Origin: Heliocybe sulcata | Lineage: Eukaryota; Basidiomycota; Agaricomycetes; Gloeophyllales; Gloeophyllaceae | Assembly: GCA_004369045.1 (NCBI GenBank) | Contig: ML213520.1 | Location: 496,001 to 560,000 of the forward strand | DNA length: 64,000 bases | Direction of reading: 5' to 3' | The notes under the pieces: model-generated | What the model was told of the DNA's origin: nothing | Seen by the model: the letters and a program-made list of their open reading frames with translations, nothing else | The model's database searches: none | Translations under genes and position numbers: made by a program | Part shown: positions 10,086 through 22,637 of the stretch, piece by piece | Numbering within the stretch: the stretch's first letter is position 1 | How the letters are laid out: every line of letters begins with the position of its first letter

Positions 10086-10894
10086 ATGTCTGATGATGAG
10101 CAACACAACCACACCTTCGAGCAGGTACGTCGGTCTCACCGATATTCGCGATGGTGGAGGCTCATCTGCGGCAAATAGGCCAGCGCTGGCGCCTCGCTGA
10201 CCTTTCCGATGCAATGCTCGGCCCTCCGCAAGAACGGACACGTCGTCATAAAAGGTGCGTGTTCACAGTTTATATCCGCTTCCAGACAGTCGCTCAGAGG
10301 TGACTAGGCCGTCCCTGCAAAATCGTGGAAATGTCCACCTCCAAGACCGGCAAGCACGGTCACGCCAAGGTCCACTTGGTGGCCATTGATGTGAGTGATC
10401 GAAAGTGCTTGCATTGAGAACAATTGACTTAAGAGTGGTTTCCAGATCTTCAACGGCAAGAAGATGGTCAGATGCCCGAATTACTCGTTTATTCGAATTT
10501 CTGACTTAACGGGCGTGAACAGGAAGATATCTGTCCCTCCACCCACAACATGGATGTTCCTAACGTCAGCCGTACCGAATACCAGCTCGTACGTGTTCTT
10601 ACACCGTTCACCTTCTTCCCAACGCTAAAACGTTACTTCCAAGGTCAACATTGACGACGGTTTCCTGAACTTGATGACTCAAGACGGGACTGCCAAGGAC
10701 GACGTGAAGGTGCCCGAGGGTGACCTTGGCAAGCAGATCCAGAGCGCCTTCGATGAGGGTGGAGATCTCTTGGTTACTATCGTCTCTGCTATGGGAGAGG
10801 AGGCTGTAAGTAACAGTTTGCATCACCTCAATGCCGATTACTTAGCGTTGCTGCGCAGGCCATTACCTTCAAGGAAGCCCCCAAGGGATCGTAA
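10086..10894 (+). CDS. eIF5A: Translation initiation factor 5A (eIF5A)
   Basis: eIF5A relieves ribosome stalling, for example at polyproline, and is the only protein carrying hypusine. The spliced product begins [20 protein letters not shown], continues [20 protein letters not shown], and holds the hypusination loop [14 protein letters not shown] with its modified Lys intact. Then come [19 protein letters not shown], the OB-fold part ([14 protein letters not shown]) and the end [14 protein letters not shown]. Six exons are separated by short introns; for example the first exon ends at 10124 and the second starts after aaatag. About 160 residues, the usual size. It depends on deoxyhypusine synthase and hydroxylase, which are not in this window. 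Confidence 0.97.
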
Positions 10895-11360
10895 ATATCT
10901 GGTAAGTGGTATGAAGCGGGTATCTGTTGAGGCGTTGTTTTCATGATGTTTGCAATAGCCCTCCTTCCTCTCGTTGCTATAGGTCCGGTCTGGGTGTCGT
11001 TTTCTGTCTATCGCGCTACCTGCTTCTGTGTCTTGCACGAGGTTGTGCATGTACTCCTACGGGGCTTTGATTGATGTCATGTATTGCAGTAGTTTCGTTG
11101 TCTGATACACTGATGTTGTCGAAGTTCGCTTCTATAATGTGGATATTAGAGCCATTAGAGTTACGCTGTGGCAATTTCCGTGCTCGCGATTTCCGAGCAC
11201 GAGTGGCTGTGCGCCTCGGACACCACTTTCCATTAAACTACCATCTAGTACTACTAGAGGTCAAGGGTACGTCTGCAAACGTCAAAGCGACGGTCGAGTT
11301 GGCAAGCTCACAGCGAGCCAATAATAAAAGTACAATGCAGACGAACTAGACCTCCCAAGC
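10895..11360. other. Convergent 3' region of eIF5A and the Bromo_TP gene
   Basis: About 470 bp between two converging genes. Short frames only. An imperfect inverted stretch near 11180-11200 (gctcgcgat, then ccgagcac) could fold, but I assign no terminator. Confidence 0.4.
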
Positions 11361-13094
11361 TCACTTCAAACTCTTTGTTCTGCCGTTGCTGGCACCTGCG
11401 CTCAGGTTTATACTGCCTGTCCTCCCTCTCTTCGCACCCCCCATCTCTTGCCAGAAAGGCTTGGGTTCATAGTCCCAAGTCGCGTGGAAGCGAGCATCCG
11501 GCAGCACTTTCGGCGTGTCGTCCTGAGCGTCAGGATCCTTCCCTTTCCCTCCGGCTCTTGTAGAATTCCACGGAGCATCCAGAGCAGGGCCATACGTGAG
11601 CTTCTGGTTTCCGCGCATGAGAACAGGAGGGTGAGACAATCGCACTGTTCTCGTGTAAACCGAGCTCTGATGATTGCTCAAGATTAGCACTGATCCGCTT
11701 TACTAGAGAGAAACACAAACCGGTAGGATATTCTTCGCCAACTCAGTGATACGCGAACCGCGCTGGCTGATCATTGGGGCAATGCGTTCACTGGGAGCGA
11801 CCGTCTTTGGCGGCGCCGAGGGAAGGGTCTTCTTGTCCTTGCTCGGATCGGGGGTCTTGTCTCCCTTCCCGTCACCCACACCCGGGGTGGCGGCTTTCGG
11901 CAGGGCGTAGGAAGGCGTCATGGCCGACATGCGCGGCGGGCAGGGCTGGATGCTGCCGAAAAGCGTGTCAGGAGGATCCCAGCGGGGGTGCACCTGGTTC
12001 TCGGTGAGAAGGCCCATAGCAACTTTGTGCCGGCCTGGGTTCCCGCTACCGTTGGCAGGCGGCGGAGGGTGTGTTAGGATGTGGTGATAAGCGGCGAGAA
12101 GGGAGGGCTGAGTCTGGGGTGTCTGGAGATCGAATGGCTTCGACTGGGAGGCCTGCAAGTCCGCGGTTGATATGGGCTCCGGTAGGTGCCATTCTGGCAC
12201 GGATGAGAGTGATGACTCAGGATAGGGCACAGAGGTAAGATAGTCGGATGAAGAGACGGGCGCAAGGGGCTGCGTCAGTGGCGCTGAAAGGAGTTCTGGG
12301 CGGCTTGTCGTAGATTGCGCTGTGGGCTTCGGTGAGGGTGTCTGCGATGTAACCTGGAAGTCGCCAGGCAAAGGCGGGAGGAATGCAGGGATATGGTCCG
12401 GCGGGTTCCAGTTTGCCGTCCTTTGTCTCTTTCTGGGAGGAGGAGAGGAGGGATTCGAAACTGGCGAGGGAGGTAATGGCGGTGATGTTGCTCTCCTCTC
12501 GTTACTGGGACCCGGGCGACTACCGTCCTTCTGCGTTGCTTCGTCTGTCCGATCTTCTACCTCATCATCACCTGCTTCCTGCTCCTCAGCTTCTTCTTCT
12601 CCATCGCTGGGTCCCTCATCTAACTCTTCTTCCGACCATAACAAGCCCTCTGGAACAGGGGCGTACACCAAAGGTATCGGGTCTTGTTGCTGGCGGAGTC
12701 CATCCAACAGCATAGCTATTCGACCAACATAAAAAATTGCGCATAATGACGAGTCGCGATCGGACTGACCCTTGTACTCCTTCAAGTCCTCTAGCCTGTT
12801 TCTGGTTTGCAAAGCGTACCTCCCTAACTCCTTACCCTCCGTACCACAGTATTCTTTCAATTCCTCAACGCTGACACCCATCTCCTCCAGTGCGCAACTT
12901 GCATCTCGTGCAGATAGATTCAACCGTCCCGCCTGCTCCGCATATTTCTTGCATGATTGGGATAGCGTAGTCAAGTATCGCGAAAGCAGATCCGTCAGGA
13001 CGTGTGCTGCCTCTGTCGAAGATCTGGAGAAATTCTGGGCGTGTAAGGTGCGAATAGTGGCAGACTCGAGGAGTTTGTGTGTGTTGACATCCAT
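11361..13094 (-). CDS. Bromo_TP histone-fold protein, TAF3-like candidate
   Basis: The N-terminal 80 residues form a histone-fold-like unit: LLESATIRTLHAQNFSRSST, LTDLLSRYLTTLSQSCKKYA, then DASCALEEMGVSVEELKEYC. This matches the Bromo_TP (bromodomain-associated) pattern of TFIID subunits such as TAF3 and TAF8, which pair with other histone-fold TAFs in promoter recognition. The rest is long, acidic and proline-rich, with a basic PRKRQR nuclear-signal-like motif near residue 228. One 54-bp intron (11667-11720) joins ITELAKNILP to SSVYTRTVRLSHPP. I see no PHD finger, which animal TAF3 has; as far as I know fungal TAF3 lacks it. TAF8 or another Bromo_TP protein remains possible. Confidence 0.7.
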
Positions 13095-13287
13095 TGCAAC
13101 ACACTTGCCGAAAATTAGGGGCGAATATGACGGAAATCCGTTGAGAGCGCCGTCGTCGACGACGCTGTTGGCAGTGGGAGTGGTTCGAGTCGAGATTCGG
13201 GCGGAGCTTCGGTAGATGCCGATACAAGCGCGTTGCCCGCTTGTTCAATATACTTACAGTACGTTAACTCTTTGCTATCGACCTAGG

Positions 13288-16112
13288 ATGTCTGACAACC
13301 CAAAGCGTGCACCGGATCCTCCCCAGACACCTGGTGCGGGGTACTACCTTAGTCCTAGATGGCCAACACTGCTTGTTGCAATAGTGGCAAGCCTGATGCT
13401 CTATGTCTTTTCGAGCTGGAGAACGACTTCAATCTCGCAATTGCCACAGAGCTATGCACTGTGTAAGGGCAAGGGAAAAATCTACACAGTGGACGAGAGC
13501 AATCCAGAAGTTGAATGTCTGCTTGTCCATGCAGATAGGATTTTGGATTTTGGTGACGAAGGTTCGCGCCTTTCCACTTCAGTCCTTGAATTCATTCACA
13601 TCTGTCGTGGAAGCCAAGGTACGTGGTTCTTGGGGTGCATTCCGGCTCGTGCATGCACCGGGAGACGAGGCTCCCTTGCCAGTTGTACAAGTCCCCAAAG
13701 AACACATTGTCGTACCCGGACTAGCAGGTGTGGTTAATGAGAGGCAGCACGTCTGTGCTACTGAGATCAGGAAATTCTGGATCAGATTCGCATGCACATA
13801 TCCTCGAATATGGATTCAAGATGCAGCTACAACTTGACAGAGCAAGATCTATGCAAGGTTGGTATGGAAGCTTAAGGACTATTTGCTAAGCACTGTCCTC
13901 TTACACCGGCGTTCGTGCGCTGCACCATGTCCTGTAGACATCATTCAGGTTCTGGAGGCATATGTCTTATCCCATCCCGATGTACTCAATGACACGTCGA
14001 GATGGATTGAAGGCATGGGTTGGAATCAAAACGTTTGGAAAGATTGGCGAGGAGGATTCCCTACTGCCGTGAGTGGAAACTCACGTACATCAATGTTAGT
14101 CTGCAACGAACGGCATTTCTTGTTACACAGAAAGACCTGAATACACCCCTACTCGAGGGCCGCCCCATCAGCCTTGCTCGTGTAGATGTCCATGCTACAT
14201 GGGTGTCGGAAAAGGTTCTAGAGATCATGGGGTCTTTACCTGGTCAGGTCGACGGGGGAGAGATAATTCGAGATGGTGACGGGAAAGCAACAGGTACGTG
14301 TATTCACGGTGAAATCCATGTCGGCAACCGCATATCCTGTCGCAGGTATATTCGTTGACAATGCGATGAGCCTTGTCCCTTCACCTCCTCGGTCCGAGGC
14401 TGTTATGTTGGAATATTTCCAGAGAGCTATGAAGGTAAGCATCAACGTGAATCGAGGAAAGTTGACCACCGACTTGACTTGACTCGACCCAGGATACATT
14501 GTCAGTGGGTTTGACGAGTATACATGACGCGGGCAATGACGCTCGAACGGTGAAGTTCTACGAAACGTAAGGGATTCTCCCCTCTCGGCCAGTACTCCTT
14601 ACAAGCTCTTCCCCCGTGGTCCTCGCAATCCATAGTCTTGCAGAGCAAGGCAACATACCGGTACGACTTCATTTTTTATGATATGAACCGCTTGGATGTC
14701 CGAGCTATTGTGCGACACAGATGCGTCTGTATATCATGGGTATGCTAGAGGACGGCGAGGTGAAAATGCAACGGCGAGAGAATTATGGCAAAGACGAGCG
14801 ATTGACTGTCAAGAGTATCAAGATGTTCATGGATGGTAAGTGGCCTTTGGAGCAGTCTGTTCGTCCCTAGGAGAATCGGAACAATCGTGTTACGAGTGGT
14901 TGGGTCATCGGTGCTAGCTTGATTTACTACTTCGACTTCTAGGTGCTCTCGGGTCCTGGGGGGCAGCGCTGTTACAACCCTATTCCGACAAACCCGACAC
15001 CAGTGGCATCCTGCGGATTGATCCTAAGCAGATCAGGAAACATGTGAAGGATGTCTGGCAGAAAGGATGGCAAGTAGTAAGCACCGGTCACCTGCACAGC
15101 CTGTGGATAGCAACCTGACGAGCAAACAGAACATCCATTGCATAGGTGATCGGGCGAACAAGATTGTCCTGGACATATTTGAAGAAGTGCTGCGTGACGG
15201 AAGGGGCAATGCCACGGAGCGGAGGCCCCGGATTGAACATGCCCAGATCATGCAAATGAGCGATCTAGAGCGGACCGGAAAGCTCGGAGGTCAGTCTGAC
15301 TGCTGTGCGGCTACCTTTGCTTGCTAAACGTGCTCTGCATATCTATCAGTCATGACCAGTGTCCAGCCTACACACGCGTTCGTCAGTATCCATCCGTGAT
15401 GCAGTATTACTAGCTGATCCTACAGTGCGACAGTACTAGCGACATGTGGTACGCTGAGAGTAGACTGGTAAGCGCTAATCCCCGAATGACAGACCATGTA
15501 TTGTCTGGTTGACTCGCAGACCGATGGCTCAGGGTCCGCAAAGGATCAAAGGAGCATATGCATATCAGACGCTGCTTCGGTGGGTATCAGGCTCTTGATC
15601 CCTCTGGTATCTTAGCTCGCAAGGCCTTCTTCATCTTCATCTTGAACATTATCTGATCCACATTCGTCACCTGGTTTAGAAACTCTCCCAATAGCGTACT
15701 GCCTTTGGGCTCAGACTTCCCGGTCGAAGGAATCAACCCTTTGTTGGGATTCTATGCTGCAGTGTCAAGACTAGATGCAGATGGACACAGCCCTCATGGC
15801 GAAAATGGATGGTGAGTGTCAGGTGTATCTCCTTGGGATCGGCTGTGTGGTGCATTATTGTATGAAAGCTAATATCCTCCATGCAGGTTTGCTAATGAAC
15901 GGCTAACGCGGGCACAGGCGTTGAAAGGCATGACGCTTGATGCTGCGTATGCATCTTTCGCTGAGCAAGACATCGGCTCACTGACGCCGGGCAAGAAGGC
16001 GGACTTCGTTATTCTGAACCAGGACATCATGTCGGTGCCGCAGCACAAGATTCTAAGCACCCGTGTTGCTGCGACAGTGATTGATGGACGTATAGCCTAT
16101 GGGAGCTTATGA
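13288..16112 (+). CDS. Membrane-anchored amidohydrolase-3 family protein (YtcJ/LAF3-like)
   Basis: A predicted metal-dependent hydrolase of unknown substrate. The start [20 protein letters not shown] precedes a hydrophobic anchor at about residues 26-42 ([17 protein letters not shown]), so the catalytic part probably lies outside the cytosol. Then [11 protein letters not shown] and the metal-binding [15 protein letters not shown], which is split by an intron after VPGLA. Also present are [58 protein letters not shown] and the closing [12 protein letters not shown]...VIDGR. These follow family order, with metal-site His/Asp residues visible at HAH, HAQ and GSDFPV. There are at least ten short introns; not all borders were resolved. 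It diverges from the Bromo_TP gene across about 190 bp. Confidence 0.85.
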
Positions 16113-16455
16113 CTGCGGCGGACCCGCCAAAAGAAATCGGGATCGTTCGTCATATGCAAACCGATATCTTCAGAGATGGATTAGCCCAAAATGATGATAA
16201 CCTTGCAGTGCTTGTTTATGTGTACAAATGGTACTTGTTTGGGTATGCCCTTCGGATATCGCAGGGAACAGATGATAAGAGAGAAGAAAAGGAGTGCACG
16301 CATAATGCACCCCAAACACGAGAGAGGACAAAGATTCACAGTAAAGGAGTGGCACGACAAGAAATATTGTCTAGCAAATACTGAGGATAATAATGGTAGG
16401 ATTATAACATTAAATAGGAGTCTGTCCATGATCCACACATTGACAACAAGAAATC
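16113..16455. other. Convergent 3' region, amidohydrolase and MAPK phosphatase
   Basis: About 340 bp between converging genes. A 126-codon plus-strand frame (16191-16571) crosses it but has no recognisable content and overlaps the phosphatase 3' end antisense. Confidence 0.4.
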
Positions 16456-18897
16456 CTAGGAATAGACCGAAGTCTCTAAACCCGCCTTACTCACCCTCCG
16501 GAGAGGCTGTAGCGTATTCTCATCGACCGGCGCCCTTCGCGCGTGCCGATACCTTCCCGATGCATCCTTAATCTCCATCTCCTGCCCGGAGTCGCCGACA
16601 CGAGCAACACCGTCCGCAGACATGAGATGAGGAATGTCACCGTTCGGGCCCATAAGCGCCGGGGGAAGACTCTCCCGCTGCGGGCCCTGGCGCCGGCCAG
16701 AGGCTGCTACACCATAGTTACCGCTCATGCCTGCCGACTCGCTGTCTTCAGCGTGGTCGGCATTGCCTCCAGCAGACTTGACCACGCCCAGGGACTTGGT
16801 GCCCAGCTCTTGCTCCTCGAAGGTCATGAGCTCCGAGACAAACCCGATATTGGGTGAGATACCCTTCCGCCTCTCGAGGACGAACTGGTAGGCACGGGAT
16901 AATGTCCAGTGGTTGGCGTGGATTAGGTACGCCATGACAGCAGTGACCGAACGAGATTTCCCGGCTTTGCAGTGGACGTACGTCGGTGCCGAGTGTAATC
17001 GGGCGTCGTCTAACGAGGTAAATCAGTGCCTGACAGTCATTCGCGACATCGCAGTAGACATACCAAGGTACTGGCAAGCTTCGCGAACACCTCGAGTGAT
17101 GTTATCTTCCTCGACAGTATCGCGCATTGGTATTCGAATGTACCGCTCAAAGTTCTCCCGTAGATTGAGTCCTTGATTGTCGTCACATTCTTCTGCGATG
17201 TTCAATATCCGCGTGACACCGTGTTTCTTCAATTCCTCTACATGATCTGGCTCTGCAGGCTCTGGTCCGAGGTACAGGAAGCCAGGTAGAATAGTAGATA
17301 CGGCGAACACTGGGAAAGGCTCCTCAGTGGTGGGCGGCTGACTTGTGTCCGGACGTGCCGTGGAGGGTGATCGGGGCATGGGGGTACTGGGTGAGTGTGG
17401 TGTACTGACTCGGCCGAACATGGGTGAGGGTGGCGGTAAGTATTCGCTCGAACCATTCAGACCCGGCGAGGGAGGCAGCCAGCGAGCAGATCCTGGAGGG
17501 GAGTAATTCGACGCGTAGATATTGAGATGTGAAGGAGAATGGGCGCGGAATGTGGCAGAAGGCGGTGCAGCGAGCGTGTTCGCTTTCACGGGAAGGGTGC
17601 GCACCTGCAGCTTCGGCAGGTTCTCTTTTAGCCGCTCGGCCGACTTGGTGTCGAGCCGACCCAGCTGGGGAACACTGGGCCTGCGAGGCGGGCGGCGGAA
17701 GACGGACTGTGACGGCGGCGGGGAAGGCGTCGCGTCGTTGATAAGGCTGCTGGAGCTCATGACGGACGGCATGGATGCGGTGGGCGAGTCGAGCGGCGAG
17801 CTTGATGTCGGTTCGATCTCGGGGAGCACTTTGGAACGGAGGGCGCTCTGCGTGTCGAGCTGAAATAGCCCGCCTCCGACTCCGCCTCCGACTCCGTCCT
17901 CTCCTGCGCGTAAGAAGTCATCACCATCTCCTGATATGATAAAGTACCGTAGGTCCGCCTGACGCCGCGCAGCTGATAACCCCCCTCGGATGTGAGTAAC
18001 ACTGCCATTGTGCACCAGGGGCGAGAGGACACCAAGAAGGGCCCAGGCGGTCGAATTGACATTTTCACGTGCCGTCGGGTCCATCTCGTCGTCGTACACA
18101 ATTACGTCGCCGTCCCAGCTGCCGTCCGGGTGCATGAGCTCGTCCCAGGTGTCCTTGCCCTCTTCGGTGGTGATGAACTGGCGAAGGGCGTCCAGGGACT
18201 GGAAACCACCATTCGGTTTGCGGCAGCGCTTCAGAATCAAAGACGGAATGGCGACGTTGATACTATGTCGGATTCGCGAGGAGAGGTAGGATGCGGCGGG
18301 GCGGGTGTCAATCAGCAGCGGACGAGCGGAGGACGTGAGGCGGGAGAACAGGTGGCTGGAATTTAGTCCGTCGGTCGTGTCAGGCCATGCAGTGCTTGGT
18401 TCGGAGCTAGGTGTGTAGTAGGCGCTGCCTGGTGATGCGACGCTGCCCGGTGATGCGGCGCTGGATGCGACACTTGCGCTGCTGGATGGAGGGCTCAAAC
18501 CGCTCAGCTCGGACCAAGCAGGACGTGGCGATGGCTGCCCAAGACGGAGATGGCTTGCTGACTTGATGGGTCGCAAACGCAGGTTCTTCCGGACACTCCT
18601 GCGAAGTTCCTCCAGCACTGCAAGGTCTTTCGACAAGTCGTCAGAGGTCGCATCGGAATCAGTGAAATTTAGAGAGGAAGCAACCGGTGAGCCAGATGAT
18701 GAGGAAGAGGGGGATGATAGACTCAGACGGTCGTCGTCGACGTCTTCAGGGAGATCATTAACGGGAGACTCAAATTCGAGTACAGTGTTCGTTGCTGTCG
18801 GCCTGTCTGAAACGCCAATTGTCAGACTAGGTGGTTTCATCTTCTTCCCTGCAGACATGCCAGTAGAGCGCGAAGGACCCGCAACCGAGCTGTGCAT
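16456..18897 (-). CDS. MAP kinase phosphatase: rhodanese-like domain plus dual-specificity phosphatase
   Basis: Dual-specificity phosphatases inactivate MAP kinases by removing phosphate from Thr and Tyr of the activation loop. An N-terminal disordered region leads to a rhodanese/CH2-like module (RPLLIDTRPAASYLSSRIRH to GDVIVYDDEMDPT, then THIRGGLSAARR). A long Ser/Pro-rich linker follows, then the catalytic domain: ILPGFLYLGPE, HGVTRILNIAEECDD, YIRIPMRDTVEEDN and the signature HCKAGKSRSVTAVMAYL, where HC-x5-R is complete. An intron near 17011-17062 (best acceptor at about 17011) separates REACQYL from DARLHSAPTYVHC. The C-terminal 100 residues are low-complexity. About 780 residues, longer than minimal DUSPs, like fungal Msg5-type enzymes. 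Where rhodaneses have catalytic Cys this protein has Asp (VYDDE), so that module is probably a docking domain. Confidence 0.88.
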
Positions 18898-19468
18898 CGC
18901 GGTGGGGGCGCTACCAACAGCGGAACAGCCCAGATGCAGTATTCAAGCTGGACAAATTCCGCGACTTGATGGTCGTACTGCGGCTCACGACTGTATTATT
19001 GTCTACTCTTCAAATGCAAATGTATCGACACGTTCTCCTGGATTTTCAGAGCTATATTCCACAGTTCTGTCGTCAGTAAGTGAAGCAAAACTTGCACTGT
19101 TACTGCTAGCAGGTGGGCTTCAGCAGATAAACGCCACAATCACAATTAAACAAAGGCGGCTCATTTCGGGAATTTCCATTCGGGGTAACCGCAATCACGG
19201 ATTTCGTCGGGTAGTATGAGAGGTTCTTCGTATTACATTTAGACATGTATAGCTGCATCAAGGAAGGGGCACATTTGAAAGAGCATATGCCTAAGCAGAC
19301 AGCAGTGAGCTTATACGATGAATAATTTACTGGTAAGGCAGACTGCAGGCAGCAATGTGGCGATAAAATTTGAGCTCCGACGCAAGCGGCAGGTCTCAGC
19401 ATCGTCGTCGCGCCTTTCGCGTCTATTACCCCACCTTTGCGCACATCGAGTCGCCCGTCGCCCATAAG
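18898..19468. promoter_or_regulatory. Divergent promoter region, MAPK phosphatase / Def1
   Basis: About 570 bp between two divergent starts. Short frames cross it without recognisable content. No convincing core element was picked out. Confidence 0.4.
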
Positions 19469-22400
19469 ATGTCCTACCAATCATCCCAGTTTCGCAGAGC
19501 TTCTGCTGCTGCAGAGCCCGCCAGCGAAAAATACCGCTCGAAAGCACAGCAACTGCAGGAACTCTTCCCTGCTTGGTCCAGCGATGGTACGCGGTTTCGC
19601 CCTCGAGCTCTGTTCTGTCTTCATACGTTTCCTGCCTGTTTGTAGACCTAGTTTCACTGCTTGGAGAAGTCACCGGTGACGTTGAGCTCGCAGCTACGCG
19701 AATCACAGAAGGTATGATTCACTCGCGAGACCTCGTAGAAGTCTCATGTAAACCGTCGTGGTCATCTAGGTCACGCAGTCCAGTGGGGTTCAGTCAGTCG
19801 CAAGAAGGACAAAAAAGGTCCTGCAAGCCCTGCTGTACACTCGAAAGATCTTCCTGCTCGGGAGAGAGGCGAGTTCCGAGGTGGTAGGGGTGGACGCGGT
19901 GGACGTGGTGGCGCGGCACGGGGCGGCGCTCGTGGCGTTGGCGGGCGGGGCGGTCATCGGCAGGCCAACGGTCATAGTTCCCAACCCTCTATTGCGCCCC
20001 CTGTAGCAAACGATTGGGCTGAGGGACCTTCCGCTGCGAATGGTGCTAATGGTTGGGCCGAGGCCGCTGCTCCTGACGGTGATGCTACCTCCATTCAGGA
20101 TGCCTCGGGTCCCGCTCCTGCCACGAATGGATGGGGAACGGAGACTGAGACGCAGTCTACAGCTCCCTCAGCTTCTGCCTGGGGCACGGCTCCCTCTTCG
20201 ACCTTAGCAGAGTCTACTGACGGCTCTGCCGCTCCTTCTGTAAAGTCTCCTCCTGCGGCAACGAAATTTGCCCCCAAAAATCCTGCAACCTCTAAGATGT
20301 CTTGGGCACAAATTGCTCGGTATGTTCCCATGCTTGTCGTAGAGCTGCGGAGGTAGTTCTGACCCTTCATTCATGTAGTGCGAAAGAACCTCCTGCTCCC
20401 CAACCTGTATCAACTCCTGCTCCCCCTCATTCTGATGCTGTGCCTGCCCCCATCCCTGCTCCTGAAGCCGTTGCAGTACCTCCCCCTCAACCCACAGCCC
20501 CTGAAGCCCCTGAAGCCGAAACCGCAGTTCAACAGCAGGGTTGGGAAGAACCCACGACCGTCCAGCCTCCGACATGGGATGATGAACCTAAGCAACCTTC
20601 AGCACCAGCTGAGCCCGAGGCGTGGACGACCGCGGACGCTCCGCCAAAGGAGGAAGAGAAGCCTCAGGAGGAGGAGGCTCCCTCACCGCCCCAGCCCGAG
20701 CCCGTCCTCGAGCCAACGATTCCGTCAGCTTTGCCTGCGCAATTGCACAAAGAAGCACCAGTTCCCATCTCATCGAAACCGTCGACGCCCGTGCAGTCAC
20801 GGTTCCGCGCCTCGAAGTTCAAGACGACTGACCAGGCTGTTGTTATGCCGAGCTCGACGTTCTCCTCCGGTGCCGAGAGAATGGGCATGCAGTTTGGTAG
20901 TTTGAGTCTGGGCGGGGACGATGATGCGTAAGTAACCTCTATCTTACATATCTGTTGGGCGTTCTTCCGAGCTTTTCGTTGCAGTCCCGAGGCCCCGGCC
21001 GCAGAACCCACTCCTGCGCCAGAGCCGGTTCCGGAACCTGTCCAGCAGCCTCAGCCTACTCCCGTGCAGCCCATGTCACAAGAAACCCATGCGGCCCCTG
21101 CTGCTGTCTCTCCCCCATCCCAACCTCAGCCGTCTGTCCCCTCGAGCTTGTTCCAGCAGCCAATCCCTCAACAGGCTCAGCAACAGCAACTACCCCAGGT
21201 TCAGGCCCAGACGCAGCCCCAGCACACCATCCCGAGCTCCATCTCCCTTCCCTCTCAGCCTTCGCAACCTGCTATTTCTGCTTCCAGCTCTTCTCCCTTC
21301 CCTTTGCAGTCGAGCATCTCGCCTCAGTCCCAGTCGCTGGCCGGTCACCACCAGCCTCCGAGCCAGTCCCAGCAGCACAGTCAGTACTCCCAGCACGGCC
21401 TCCCCACGCACGTGGAGCCGGCGCAGAATCACTCGCACCAGCAGCAGCAGAGTGTCGGCGGCCATTCGTCGTACTTCCGCCAGCAGGAGGCCCCGTACTT
21501 TCATGCATCCACTCCACCGGTGGGTGGTGGCCAGGACAGCCCATATGGTGGATTCGGGCAGCTTGGTCAGCAGATCCATCACCCGAGCCAGAGCCATCTC
21601 GGTGGGTTTGGAGGCGACTTCAATTACGGTGAAAGCCCTCGAGTACGTATTGTACCTGTCATAGAAACGCTGTCGCTAATCATTGTCTGTGACGTCTGTA
21701 GGGCTTCTACGACTCTTACCAAGGCTCTGGCTTCGCTGGCCGTAATGCACTGAGTCACGACGACGTTAAGGGTCTTTCAGCACAGCAGCCTTCTCCTGCT
21801 GGTCTGCCTCAGTCGAATGCTCAGGCTCCTCAGCAGCACGGTCCCTCTTCCCAGGCTTCTGCTCAGCCAACACCTGGCGGAAGCAATCCTCAGCAGCAGA
21901 ACGGGTATGCCATGGCTGGTGGCTACTACTATCCGTACGGCAACCAGTACTACGGTGCGCCCTACAACTCCGGGTATGGTGTACCTCCGCCGTTTGTCAA
22001 GTACCCTACCATGTTCCCGCCTGGCCCTCCTGGCCCTGGATCGGCTCCTTCGCCGGCTGCTAAACAGGCGCCTGTTAGCGCACAGCCGCAGTCGTACGGC
22101 CAGAGCCTCTATGGCCAAACACACCCTTCATCCGCGTATGAAGATGTCGGCTACCAGCACCACACTCAGCACCAGCATCAGCATAGCCATGGTCAGAGTG
22201 TTGGCGGTGGCCTCCCGTCGAATGACTACGGCAAGCAGCTCTATGGCTCACACAGCGGCCAAGGAATGCAGGGCCTTATGGGCTTAGGCCAAAATACTCC
22301 GTCGTCCGGTGCTCCTATCGGTCAAAGGACCGGCGGATCTCCTGAAGCTGCGTACAAGCCCTACGCTCCTCCGCTTAAGGATACTGGTGTTGGCGCTGGT

Positions 22401-22637
22401 CAGGGTGTGGGTCAAGCCCCTCAGGGCCGCGGTGGCCTGCAACAGCCGTCGCAGCAAGGATTTTACGGTAGCGCCCGCTTTGGCTCCAGCGCTGCGGGAC
22501 CGCAGAGCCAGCAAATCCAAGGCCACCAGCCTCAAGGCCAGCTTCCTCAGGGTCATCTTGGATATCCTCAGAGTGGCTCGGACGCGAGTTCCTTCTACTC
22601 ATATCAGCCTAGGCAACAGCAGGCCTATTGGCAGTGA
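19469..22637 (+). CDS. DEF1: RNA polymerase II degradation factor Def1-like (CUE domain, Q/P-rich)
   Basis: Yeast Def1 promotes ubiquitylation and removal of stalled RNA polymerase II; its CUE domain recruits the Elongin-Cullin ligase and its Gln-rich tail is cut to release a nuclear form. Here MSYQSSQFRRASAAAEPA leads to the CUE-type module split over three exons: KAQQLQELFPAWSSD, DLVSLLGEVTGDVELAATRI, then EGHAVQWGSVSRKKDKK. An RGG-rich stretch follows (FRGGRGGRGGRGG), then a W-repeat low-complexity part, the conserved KMSWAQIA motif, and a very long Pro/Gln/Tyr-rich tail ending RQQQAYWQ. Exon borders read include 19469-19586, 19646-19711, 19770-20319, 20379 to about 20929, about 20986 to 21641, then to 22637. 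About 970 residues, longer than yeast Def1 (738). Confidence 0.88.

Noticed and set aside
12322-12732. Long plus-strand frames antisense to the Bromo_TP gene
   Set aside because: They mirror the low-complexity Pro/Ser/Glu coding strand; residue bias (runs of Ser, Gly, Glu) is what an antisense shadow gives.
13183-13200. Possible tRNA B box (ggttcgagtc)
   Set aside because: No matching A box, acceptor stem or cloverleaf around it; it lies in a divergent promoter.
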